From the NCBI RefSeq assembly GCF_030247185.1, contig NC_080572.1:35419866-35483865 (forward strand): 64,000 bases of DNA, in the 5' to 3' direction. A program made the position numbers and the translations under genes. This stretch comes from Malaya genurostris (taxonomy: Eukaryota; Arthropoda; Insecta; Diptera; Culicidae). The notes under the pieces were generated by a model. It saw nothing but the letters and a program-made list of their open reading frames with translations, searched no databases and was not told where the DNA came from. Within the stretch, counting starts at the first letter, position 1. Each line of letters begins with the position of its first letter. Below, piece by piece: positions 53,481 to 64,000 of this stretch.

Positions 53481-53719
53481 TGCGGATATGGGACAAATTT
53501 ATGCTTCGACCAAGAGAAGTGCAGATTGTTCTCGAGTTATGTTAGCAAACCATGATTAATTCAAGTATGTGGGTTTCGATTTTAATATATCAAGCGACTA
53601 CTATACTGTAGGTTCAAAGAATTTGTACTCAATATGTTGTTTATTTCATTATTTCTTTACAGGAATATTTACATAGTTGAGCAATGAGGTATGAACAGGT
53701 GATTTAGAACACATGACTT

Positions 53720-54300
53720 GTTAAGGGGGGTATGGTCTGAATGATGAAAAAAATCATCATTTTTGTGATTTTTTTTTCATAATTATCGTTCAACAAAATG
53801 AATTCAAATGTTTTGCATGATAAAAAGCATCATTCGAACAGAATTTTGTAATTTTTTCGAGGAAAAATAATGATTAATAAGTCGGTGAAGAGGTATTTTT
53901 GAGGACGCTTTGTAAAAATCATGATTTGCGGTGTCCACTGTATTTCAGCGCAGACTAATCAAAAGTGAACAAATCAAAGCAGCATAGTTAGAGTAGAAGT
54001 TTTCCTAGACCCCAACGTTTCTGTTTGATTTTTTTTCAATTTTATTTAATTTTTGGTGGTTTTTCAAAATGAAAACTACGGTTTATCACGAAAAAATCCA
54101 CCATTTTGTAGCTGTAAAACCTCCCCAAAGTAACAAACAACGAAAAGGAAAACGTTTCGGTCTGGTTTTTTATATAGAGAAAGTGTATGCAGAATTTGAA
54201 CAAAACTGATGCAGTAGTTTTTGAATGATGATGGACACGGACTTTCAAAACCTGCTTTCGAGAAAAACGCGTTTAAAGTTTTTTGTCTATAAAATCAATG
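53720..54300. repeat. Possible dispersed element of unknown class
   Basis: It begins 'aaggggggtatggtctgaat' and ends 'cgagaaaaacgcgtttaaag'. I associate both phrases with high-copy sequence in mosquito genomes, but cannot verify that here. There is only one copy in this window, so boundaries are guesses. Confidence 0.3.
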
Positions 54301-54497
54301 GAAACACTAAAAACATGTTTTGCACCGAAGTGCAACGTCTTTATTGAAGTGCCGAACAACTTTCTACCCACTATATTATTACTGTAGTTGATTTTTCAAC
54401 AAAATTTCTTCATTTAGATCTTTTTTGTACCTAGTGTTAGCTTGTTTGTGACTAGTGCATATGACTGTTTTAGTTTTTTTATGTATCGTGTTTAACT

Positions 54498-54687
54498 CAT
54501 CAGTGTATCAGTAGTTTATGTTGTGCTACTTTTGCGCGATTCAACATTATTCCCTAAGTAAATATTTACTTCCCTGCGATGCAAAACCAGTTTTTTGCAA
54601 ATAGCATTTAATTTCCGTCTACTTAGGGTTAATGTTGAACCGCGAGGTGTCATCAGTAGTTCAACATAAACGGCTAACACTGATAAG
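54498..54687. mobile_element. Palindromic MITE with imperfect arms of about 60 bp
   Basis: The left arm (54498-54560) runs 'tcagtg...gtttatgttg...cgcgattcaacatta...ccctaag'. The right arm (54620-54687) is its complement, 'cttagggttaatgttgaacc...caacataaac...cactgata', with small indels. The internal spacer is about 60 bp with no coding. Confidence 0.75.
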
Positions 54688-54977
54688 TCAAAGGTGAAAC
54701 GTAAAAAAACGCAAAATTTCTTGTTCATCCACGGTTGAGTATTCGATTAGCTGAGAACACTTAACATTGAGAAATCCACTCTTTAATCACTTCTAGTTCC
54801 CTACCGTATTTCGTTGGCCACAAAAAAGCATTACAAATGAAAAATCTACACAATTTACAAATGTCGATTGATTGATTTCGCTGTAAATAATTCAAAAGTG
54901 TTAGATATTCAAATTTTATTCGATATACTGATAATATTAGACTACAACAACAGAATATTATTCTCCACATTTGCTAC
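54688..54977. other. 3' flank of the DD37E transposase
   Basis: I looked here for the partner of the TIR-like sequence at 56081-56103 and did not find it. Confidence 0.4.
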
Positions 54978-55952
54978 TTAGCCATTGTAGACTAGCTGGC
55001 GCACCTTCTTGCGAACGTTCCACATTAAATTATGTACAGACTTCTCGGCGACAAGTTTTGACACTTTTTTCAAATCTTTTTCGAACTGTTGAATGGTTTC
55101 AACTATCGAGACATGTTTCCTATGATGTGCCTTCGTTAATGTCCAAAATTCCTCAATTGATCGAAGCTGTGGACAATTTGGTGAATTCATGTCTTTTGGG
55201 ACGAAAGTGACATTTTTGGTAGTATACCATTCTACCGTTGATTTCGAGTAGTTGCAAGAAGCAAGATCTGGCCAGAAGACAACAGGATCCTTGTGGCTTC
55301 GAATCATGGGTAGAAGTCGTTTTTGTAAACATTCCTTGATGTATATTTCGCTGTTCATTGAAGCAGTGATGATGAAGGGTTTCGAAATCTTACCGCAGCT
55401 ACAAATTGCTTGCCAGACCATACATTTCTTACCAAATTTTTCAACTTCAATCGATGTCTCGGACTGGTTCAATACTTGACCTTCTCGCACCATATAATTT
55501 TGTGGTCCCGGCAAGGATTTGTAATCGAGTTTCACGTAGGTTTCGTCGTCCATGATTATGCAGTTCAAATTTCCAGCAAGAATCGTATTGTACAGCTTTC
55601 GAACCCTCGGCCTGATCGATGCTTCTTGTTTCGGACTACGTTTTGGTTGTTTCTGGTTCTTATAGGTTCGAAGATTCAAACGTTCTGTAGCACGAAGAAC
55701 ATTTGACTTCAAAGTGCCCACTTTTTTGGCAACATCCCGAACTGAAACCTCCTTCTTTTACACGAACGCCTTCAGTATACGTTTATCCAACTGAGGGTTA
55801 GCAAGGCCTTTTTTCGACCCGTTTTCGGTGTATCCTCAAAGGTGTTTTGCACTTACTCCTTCCATTTTTGCTATCTTTCTCAGAGACAGTCCGCGTTCTG
55901 TGCACCATTTGTACACAATTTTTCGACGTTGTTCTGCTGAAAGTCCACGCAT
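54978..55952 (-). pseudogene. DD37E (ITmD37E-type) Tc1/mariner transposase with two nonsense codons
   Basis: The frame runs from an ATG at 55952 ('MRGLSAEQRRKIVYKW') for about 324 codons to the stop at 54978, close to the usual transposase length. An N-terminal helix-turn-helix ('GLSLRKIAKMEGVS') is followed by the catalytic core: 'IIMDDETYVKLD' (Asp about residue 136), 'VVFWPDLASCNYSK' (Asp about 229) and 'NSPNCPQLRSIEEFW' (Glu about 267). There are 37 residues between the last two, which places it in the DD37E group known from mosquitoes. Two in-frame stops, TGA at 55836-55838 and TAA at 55758-55760, interrupt the DNA-binding half without shifting the frame. All three catalytic residues survive. 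It is probably inactive but only mildly decayed. It would act in the nucleus, cutting and pasting DNA between TIRs. Confidence 0.9.
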
Positions 55953-56080
55953 TTCGAAACAAACTAATAAAAACGAATAAACAACTGCACAAGTGGTTAG
56001 AGAAGAGTGTAAACAACAGGACGCAGCCATAAAAATTGACAGATTCTGAATCATTGCGAAATGGCAGCGGTTTTTGATTG

Positions 56081-56103
56081 CGTCCATACTTTCTGGGACA
56101 GTC
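56081..56103 (-). repeat. Candidate 5' terminal inverted repeat of the DD37E element
   Basis: On the minus strand it reads 'gactgtcccagaaagtatgg' about 130 bp upstream of the transposase ATG, the position expected for a TIR. The matching 3' end was not found, so this is tentative. Confidence 0.4.
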
Positions 56104-58000
56104 TTTACTTGCTAGACCAACAAGAACTGGACTGCATTGGATATGTGAGGAAGAATATACCGAATGATATTTCGACATATCTGTTCTATCATCAAGAAAC
56201 TAGCCTCGGCATGAATATCCTTTCTGGACGACATCGCTTACGGTGTTTTGAAATTCAAATTTCAAACACTTCTCAAATTGTTTTCTGCGTTGGTTGTGGA
56301 CTTCACCGACTTAGAAACCGGTAACTTTTAGTTATACTCACATCGAAACAAAGAATGAAGAATCGTGTGATCCCGAGAATGCACACGGCCATTCTGTCAT
56401 TTGTCATTCTTTGCATTTAGCCCCAAACAAACAATAGACTAATTGAAAAAATAAGCTTACTATCCTCAGCGCAGAACTGACCTTGCATTCACTTGTTTCG
56501 CATATATGCAAAACATCCACAAGTCGTTAAGCAATTTCATGTCCACAAGGCTATTAAAACCATTTGTCGCATAAACTGCATGTGGGAACCGGGTATGCGA
56601 CCCCTTCTCTTGGCACGTGGTTTACGTGTTCCGAAGCAACATTTGAATGCACAGAAGGTGAAATTGATAGATGGAAACTTGCGGGATTTCGGTGGCTTTC
56701 GACTACTGCTGCAGCCGTTCAGTTGGATAGTCAACGCCAACGCCGTCCCACTGGGCATTATTAGAAAGAGACACGAACAATGACACGCGTAACAGTTGGA
56801 GTGAAACAAAGTGGCTAACTACAAACGCTAACCACTGCACCGATGTTGGGAACGAGTGAGGAGACTGTTTTCCATTGAAAATGGTAAATGTTTTGTAAAA
56901 ATCATGAAAATAATTCAAACAATGAATTGTTGAGCTGCCACCGCTAGTCATGTTAGTGGTTGTTATGGAAACAATTCCCGGATTATGATTCAAGATTTGT
57001 CGTGTCTGTTTTGCGTTGGAATTGTTAGTAATTTGTTGAATGCGTTATTTTTATGATGCACTCTTTTTTTATGATTTCTTGGGTGATAAATTCTTTTAAT
57101 TCAAAAAAGGATAGAGATTTCCGGCCTCGACGACAGGCGTAACTGTTTCTCCATCTTAAGATATAACAATAAGAAATAAACATTTTGCAACTGTTGTTTT
57201 GCGTCACCATCGGAAGATGAGCTTCTTGCTGAAGGTAAAATGTTTCCCCTTCTGGGTTTAAAATGTTGTACCTCGAAATCGTCGATGGATCACGAGATGG
57301 AGACCAGTAAGCTGAATGGAGCCTTGCCAAGGTGTGCAACAATCACGATCCGTGTAAATGGCAAACACCGAGACATTTCCATATTGATGTGACTACCGTT
57401 GCCGGTTCATCTTTCCTTTAAACACAAACGAAAGATGCCGGCTACGATTACGAAACTTAGCTTTTGCCGTTAAAGGCTGCTGAAACAGTACACTCGAATG
57501 TTAGCGACTGCGGAACATTTATGACTTTTAGGTGTCAGCTTGACTTTAGATTATGGGGACGTAAATCACGAACAATGCGATCGGCGAATGTTGCCGGATG
57601 AAACTGGATATTGCGATCAAAATATCTCATGTAGGCATCTTTAGAAAAAGATTTCAACTTACCGAATTGAGTGCGAGTGTGCTATCAATTTTGTGGACCC
57701 ACCTGCAAATAACGAGAAAAAAAGTTTCTTTGAATCATCAGTTACAAACAATGAATAGCAACCTTCCCCATCTCGCATTTTTCACTCAATTTGTGCAGTC
57801 GCCGGCCTTCCACATCATATGAATTCAATAAAATATTGTAGAAGGCCCTACTCAAGCTCTCCCTTTATTAAACAGTGCTTAATCAGTGCAACCCGACGGT
57901 AGGGCGTGTCCCGGCGTTGGAAAGTTTTACTTCTGGTAACTACGAACTTGTCCCGCAGCAACAAACAGCGGCTACGGTGACCAAAACAGAGTGAAAGTAA
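56104..58000. other. GC-richer unique island
   Basis: Several 66-105 codon frames on both strands with no domains. No splice-supported exon could be argued. Confidence 0.35.
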
Positions 58001-58169
58001 ACTTTAAACGAAACATCGGAATACTAACCGGAGCTGAAAACTATTAATTGTTTCACTAGAATATGTAACTGTTATGTACACTTCTATGAAATTCATTGGC
58101 AACATTAATGAAAATATTACATTCGAAACGAAAACCAATTTCATTTAAACCAACACAAAAAACTACCTA

Positions 58170-59402
58170 TTGTCTTTTTCTATAGAAAGGTAATAGAATT
58201 ATAGAATTACTAGAGAAATCGACCTTTGAACGGCGCTTCGGAGACCCATAGTGTTATATACCATTCGACTCCGCTCGGCGATATCGGAAAATGTCTGTGT
58301 GTTTGTGTATGTTTGGGTGTGCGTGTTTGTGTTATTATCCCAAGTAGCAATCCGCAACTAGTTTCGATATGACTAAGTCCAAATTGTGTTGTAACTAGAG
58401 CACGAATATGTTTTTTATGTTATACTGGTTAAAACAAGGTGACAGCAAGTTTCACCATAACACAATTAGTTATGAAATAGTTATTTAGGTTTCCAAATAC
58501 CGCATCTTTTTGTCATATAGAATAATTATAATTCATAAGCTATCGTTACTTATTCCAAACATATCTTTAATAACAACTATGCTTCTAGCTATCAGTTGAA
58601 AATAAGTTTATTTAACTTCAATATTAGCAACCCGTAACTATTTCTGATACCACATAGCAAATTTTTCATTTCTTAATAAACAGATTTTGATTGAAGGTGC
58701 ATAAAAAACAGTTAATTAAAATTGAATTCCACTCGACAGTTTTAAAATCGTTGTTAAATTTATATCTTGTATCAAGTTTGTGATTTTAAGTACTCTACTA
58801 CCTTTTTATTGTCGATAGAAAAGTATACTGGATTCGTTCAATGTTTATAACGTCGATGGTGCTAAGTTTCAACTAGCTTACTTGAAAACAAGTTGAAAAT
58901 AACTTAAAAAAGTTATGGAAAGGTAAGTTTTTTCAGTATGGCATTACAACGTAACGACAACTTTTTTTTAGCCGATTTAGCAAATAGTAGAAACTGCGCT
59001 TTTTGAGTCACGCAAGTGGTTAGATGTTAGTAACAATCACTCAAATTTCTGGTTACAAACTAGTCACAAATAAGCTATCGTAACAAAACTTGTTACTTGG
59101 GTGTATGTGTGTAATCCTTTTCGCGATTTTTCTATACGATCACTTTTCTCGGAGAGTAACCAATGATCAAGTTCAGAAGTAATATTGAATATGGTTTCGA
59201 GAATGTAATCGAATATGCGATGTTAGTGTTTAGTCTCGCTTTTCTTAACTATCCGAAACAATCTGAACGAATTTGTGTTAAAAATCAGTCCAAATTCGTG
59301 TCAGAAACTATTGTAACGAGAAAAAAATGTTTTTATGAGACTTTTTGAATGACAAGACAAAAGACATTATCAAGACCTCAAGGTGGATTAAGCAGAGATT
59401 TT
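58170..59402 (+). repeat. Family M copy interrupted by another element
   Basis: The left part (58170-58339) contains 'tctatagaaaggtaatagaa', 'gacctttgaacggcgcttcgg', 'ttatataccattcgactccg' and a GT-rich start. The right part (59105-59402) resumes GT-rich, then 'cacttttctcggagag', and ends 'aggtggattaagc', the complement of the family's terminal block. Confidence 0.75.
58340..59104 (+). mobile_element. CCCAAGTA TIR element, complete copy
   Basis: The left end is CCCAAGTAGCAA and the right end TTGTTACTTGGG, an inverted pair of 12 bp with one mismatch. It is about 765 bp, AT-rich, without a transposase frame. Its body matches 4551-5435. It lies inside the GT tract of a family M copy. The direct flanks do not give a clear target duplication. 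Confidence 0.8.
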
Positions 59403-61630
59403 TTTCTATATGAAAAATACAAAAATGGCTCGAAAATAGATGTGAATTGTATTGGTAATCGAATGAGAACTAATCACATATAAAAGAGGACAATAGATAA
59501 AGAAGCTTTCAATCTTCGACTGATTCTAGAATTATGATACTACCGACAAGTTAGGAAACGATGCAATATTCCCTCCAAGATGCGCAAAAATTATCGACCG
59601 AAATATTCTTCTAATCGATTCGAACACCAAGAACTAGATAATATCTGGAACGGCATGTGCCTCCGAAATCTGGAAAGAATCATTTTGCTTATCAGTGTCA
59701 GAGTTGCCTTGCTCCCAGAGCTGTCATGTGATGGCAGCTACTCTATCCAAACGCCACACAAAAGACTTTATCAAATATTTACACAAAACAACGATAGTCG
59801 AACGGCACAACAGTCGTCCCGAAGTGGATACACAGCAGCAGTTTTACCAGTCCAAAAACTATCCTTCGAACGTTCGAGCGGAAGGGAGGAAGGGAGACTT
59901 TACTCACATTCGAGTGAATATTTGATCGTTCTCAAAAACTGTCATCTCAGTGTGATCCTTCGAAGAAGTAGCGCACATTTCAAGTTGAAATATTCATTTT
60001 GCTCTGATCGGGGCTAATCTTTGTCTTCTATTTTTGTTCTTGGGTGCGTGAAAGTGTAACTGCCGCTTCTGACATCAAGTTCAATCAAACACTCAAGCAT
60101 GCTGAATCGATACACACACAGTTATTGCACATTCCTTAGATATTGAAATTACACAACTGCATCTCTGTCTACAGACGAAACATGAATACGTGAGTTCGCC
60201 TACTACGATACTAAGTGAGGTCACGTGGCAGATAATAATTCATTGGATTGAGGGAACGGTAATCATTCAGGACAGGAATGCCCTGGGCACTCGTGCGTAC
60301 TACGAATCGACCCCCTGGTAGGAATATTCGATAATAATATCCTGCCGAGTATGGTAGCATATTTTTTGTGTGGCACAATCGGCTGATGAATTATGTGCAT
60401 TGGTGATATTAATTGCTGGCTGGAATGCGTCGAGATAGCAGCTCAAGAACGCGAATGCGCGGAGTGACATTGATTGTAATTTTTCGCGCTCCTTTAAAGG
60501 GCTGTGAGTCGTGATGATTTAATAACGAATCGCTTGGACACTGACGCAATCGACCATAATGACGCCAACGCGAAAAGATTTGAGCCTCCTGAATTTCGAC
60601 CGTAATATCATTTTAGAGTTTTCTCCGAGATGTGATGCTATGTGGTGAATGTGCTGTGAACATCAATCATCAACCTACAGTAATCAAACTACATTCACAG
60701 GTAGTCGAAAACTCGTCAATCAACTACTCCATAAAGCATTCGAATGTGTGGTCAACCCATCTCAACACTGTAGCTTATCCGCCCTTGAGCTGAGCGTTTA
60801 CTCCACATGAGCATGGCCAGCTACAATCGACTACAGTCGCATTTTTGTTCGATTTTCTCACCAACCGTTTACCGGACGATGCCAACGACTGTCATGCTGT
60901 GAGTCGGTCTAAGATTTTCGCACATTTATCATCAGCCTCTTTCCCATGCTTCCACAAAAGCACAAAGAGGCAAAAGCTCGGAACAAAGAATCAGCAGCAG
61001 AGTTAGCGATCATTAAGCTAAAATATATGCATGATAACTGCCGGGTGCTAAACCCAAGCTAATATGTTGTCTCTAAAACACTGGTTTGTAATATAACTAA
61101 ACGATTTTTTCACGCGGAACACTGGCTCGCGAGACTTCATAAACTTTATGCGCGTTGTTTTAGTCATGATGCTGGGTTCACAGTGCCCGAGTGCAGCGTG
61201 ATGACGAATGTGAGAAACGCCGAGAGGTGATGGCGATTGAGTTGCACTCGATAGAACATCGCCACGAACGGGTTACTAAATTTCTTTGGTATTTTGGTTT
61301 AGTTGCATGAATTATGAACGTGGCAGATGAGCCACAATTTATCCAAATTTGAAGAGAGTTTTGAGTTTGAATTCCATTTGAGCTTCGGTATCAAAATAGA
61401 AGAATCATTAATGCACCATCAGTAAAACGCTATACACGCTTACTATAAAAAATTACACCAAACCTTTAAAATAGAAGAATCTCCATTAACACACAGTGAA
61501 TCTAGGGAGAACATAATAGAAAACTCTATGAAAATGAGGCTCGACTTCAAATGTATATTTTAGAAGGAATTATCACATTAAAATACCACAACAAAAAGTA
61601 CAAATTGCCAAATATCTACGAGAACGTAAC
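59403..61630. other. GC-richer unique island
   Basis: A 145-codon plus-strand frame (59580-60017) and an overlapping 76-codon frame have no recognisable domains. 60200-61330 is repeat-free. Possible regulatory or intronic unique DNA. Confidence 0.35.
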
Positions 61631-61639
61631 CCTTCAGTG

Positions 61640-61800
61640 AAGGTGGTCTGATTCCTGATTGAATATTATTAAATTTTATCTGAATCCGAGTTTCAGTTTC
61701 GGAGTTACATGACCAGGAACAGTTATTTTTTTCTGAGATTTAGAACTGATTTTCCTAGACTTAGAATCAATTGAAGGGTCTTATGTTCCCATGAGCTATT
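61640..61800 (+). repeat. Decayed family M fragment
   Basis: 'ttttatctgaatccgagtttcagtttcgg' and 'gattttcctagacttagaatcaattgaagg' follow the family's mid-section. Confidence 0.5.
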
Positions 61801-61978
61801 ATTAGTTTCATTTGGGCTGATCCTTCTATTTTTTTTTTCAGGGATCTATTCTGACATTCGTCGTTCCCGATCAGGAAACTTCTGTATTTGGTAGCACAAC
61901 TTGTTTGCTAGTATTTCTGTTTGCTGTGCCGTGTTCCATCATGGCAACACTAGACCACATGAATCCAAGGTCACTCGT

Positions 61979-62112
61979 AAAAAGGCGGGTGGGTAATGTC
62001 AGAGACATAACTGGATGTCGTTAATACGAAAACAACAGGCATGATCCTTAATACTTCCGAATATCAATTAGTTGATCGATTGTATGAATTATACAAGCAT
62101 TCCCCTTTTTCA
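61979..62112 (+). repeat. Family B module, direct repeat of 63215-63348
   Basis: 'ggtgggtaatgtcagagacat', 'aatatcaattagttgatc' and 'caagcattcccctttt' are shared with few changes over about 134 bp. The spacing between copies is about 1.24 kb. Confidence 0.85.
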
Positions 62113-62369
62113 CTACTAGCATTTGAAACGATGCACCTAAACTAAAGTTAGTTACAATAAACATTCTGAAACATAATTAAATATTATGAAATAACCAGTA
62201 TAGTTCTTTATTATAAAAATACAGATTAATCTGTATACGTGGCAACCCTGTTTCGCACGGCATATTTCCAAACGACACTCATTCTAGTATGAAGATGTGT
62301 TCTACATCAAAACTTTCATTTTCGTATTGCGTGAGTCGTAATTGAATGTGCTAGTGACGGTGCAAACTT

Positions 62370-62530
62370 ATGGCGTTTTTCATTGAAAAACACTGGTGGC
62401 GTGGATTGCTCTGGTTTTGCACTTTCGAGCAAAAATGGTAATGAAACACCGTCAGAATGTTGCATTTCTGCTCGAAAGTGCAAAACCAGAACATTCCACG
62501 CCACCAGTGTTTCTCAATGGAAAACGGCAT
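62370..62530. repeat. Long near-perfect hairpin
   Basis: The left arm (62370-62437) and right arm (62463-62530) are 68 nt each and complementary at 62 of 68 positions by my count, around a 25-nt loop. The arms contain 'cactggtggcgtgga' and 'ctggttttgcactttcgagc'. There are no coding features. It could be a MITE or, if transcribed, a hairpin-RNA source. Confidence 0.9.
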
Positions 62531-62639
62531 TAGTCTACTTCCATTTTGATAAATCTGATGCTTTTGGAACAAAAGAGATAATTCAACTAATTCTTCATGA
62601 TGATCTGTAGCACTGAAAAGTGCTTTGAATTGTCCAACG

Positions 62640-64000
62640 ACCAACAGAATTTGCATTTAGACTTCAACTAGCAGGCTTCTGCTGTAGTTTCACTGTGTGG
62701 CTGGCCCGATGTTACTTTCGTGTGTGTCGTCCTTCTGTATCCTCTGCTCACAAAATGATAGAAAAAGTGCAAAATCACCTCGCTGGAGCAGCACATATTT
62801 TGCTCTCTTCCTCAGAACGCGTTCTGATTGGCTGGTGCTCAAATGGATAAAGTCAAACAGATTATAGATACAAAACAAGCGTCATTTATCTTCCTCTTTG
62901 TTACTCGTTGATACCAAGCATTTCAGAACGGTTTAATTTTTAATAATTTGCGATTATGTCACACAATTGAAAATTTCATCATAAAATTATGATCATATTT
63001 CCGATGGCATGTAGCAAAAATTATGTTGATACGTTAGATACAACAAGAGATATTCACGATCAAAAGCTTATCACTCTCTCAAAGGGTAAATTTGAAAAAG
63101 GTGCCCCATAGTACAGTAAGTCGTATTCACGACAAAAATGACTAAAGCTGAGAACCTCAATCTTGCACCTCCACATAATTATTTGCTTCGTTCTCGTAGG
63201 ATCTATTTGATTAATAAAACGACAGGTGGGTAATGTCAGAGACATAACTCGATGTCGTGAATACGAAAACAACTGACATGTTCCTTAACACTTCCGAATA
63301 TCAATTAGTTGATCAATTGTATGAATTATGCAAGCATTCCCCTTTTCCACATTTTTCGCAAAAACAAAGAAGGCTTGACTTGATCTAGATTACTGTGAAT
63401 TTCACACAGCGAAAAGTGCAACAATCAAATCAAACAGTTCTAGATTTGCACTAAACTGAGGATATTTCCCTTCGATTTGCGAGCAAGATGTCCTAATAGT
63501 TCTTTAGAAAACTTTTAGAGCCATTAGAACGGATGATTTTGTGTAATGCTCTCCAGCGTTGCTTTTTCACCAATGCAAATGACTGGCATCTGTTACGTAA
63601 TCGCTCTTGTCGGAAGCGAAACTAGTTTCGCAAACGACACAAAATACATCTGCTCGCAGTGGCGATACAATCCAAACTGATCCAATTTTTGTTGAGAGGC
63701 TTGTTTTTACCAGACTTCGTTTGTAGCTTTTTCACTAATGGGCGGTCCTAACGGCTATAAAAATAGTCGCATACAGAATTTTAATGTCGATTAATTCATT
63801 TCGGATTTGCATTTCATTGAAAGCAACTATCAGGATGCTGTACGGGATTCATTCCTGCCTTTCAGAAGGACCAAATTGTGGAACTCACTACGATATTAAG
63901 CACTGTTCGGAACATTTTTCTCGAACGTTTTGTTGTACATCAGCTGGTATTTTGTTCTCTTCCTCAGAACGCGTTCTGATTGGCTGGTGTTGACATGGGT
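62640..64000 (-). repeat. Family B repeat, copy 3, running off the window
   Basis: 62885-63135 matches copy 1 in reverse; 63500-63545 and 63780-63850 match copy 2 in reverse. The block 'ctcttcctcagaacgcgttctgattggctggtg' appears at about 62803-62836 and again at 63957-63990. It contains the perfect palindrome TCAGAACGCGTTCTGA. A TATA-like 'ctataaaaatagtcgc' lies at 63757. No coding frame of note was found. Confidence 0.7.

Noticed and set aside
59580..60017. 145-codon plus-strand frame as a gene
   Set aside because: No recognisable domain, and a second overlapping frame is also open.

Overview
The window looks like non-coding nuclear DNA from an insect, most likely a culicine mosquito. This rests on four things: AT-rich sequence (an impression; composition was not computed), many Tc1/mariner, DD37E and Tigger-type transposase relics, tRNA-derived SINEs, and a dispersed element carrying the phrase 'cactcggccctccgggcctc' with very long CA/GT tracts. 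I cannot fix the species. There is no sign of a prokaryote: no operons, Shine-Dalgarno sites, rRNA or CRISPR.

Only one host protein-coding exon can be supported. At 12949-13006 an ATG in a good insect start context opens a signal-peptide-like stretch and ends at a consensus splice donor. It is preceded by about 1 kb of GC-richer sequence that reads like a 5' UTR and promoter. No later exon was recognised, so the 51 kb to the right may be a large first intron. The GC-richer, repeat-poor islands there (about 18.5-19.3, 23.1-24.1, 27.0-30.1, 31.7-34.5, 41.0-42.9, 44.3-45.8, 51.0-53.5, 56.1-58.0 and 59.5-61.4 kb) would then be unique intronic DNA and possible regulatory modules. Another such island lies upstream at 3.15-4.33 kb.

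The rest is a layered mobile-element landscape. (1) A degenerate Tigger/jerky-like (DDE1) transposase lies at 6.4-8.1 kb. (2) Two mariner relics, at 9.67-10.24 kb (DD41D spacing) and 16.7-17.5 kb (ordinary mariner), are each split by a SINE of the same tRNA-Val-like family. (3) A second, tRNA-Glu-like SINE sits at 16.2 kb in a perfect 13-bp target duplication. (4) A DD37E transposase at 55.0-56.0 kb keeps its catalytic residues but has two nonsense codons; a second relic of that type lies at 35.0 kb. (5) A dispersed element with inverted GCCTTTCTCATAT ends occurs at least eight times and carries the longest microsatellites. (6) A 648-bp fold-back element at 43.6-44.2 kb has tandem TTTGGCATAA repeats in both arms, an unusually GC-rich core and an apparent 8-bp target duplication. 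(7) A TIR element starting CCCAAGTA is inserted inside a copy of element 5 at 58.3-59.1 kb. (8) A modular dispersed repeat occurs at 2.0, 21.1 and 62-64 kb. (9) There are several palindromic MITE-like units, the best being the 68-bp-arm hairpin at 62.4 kb.

Most short open frames in the window are chance or repeat-derived. I did not call them as genes.
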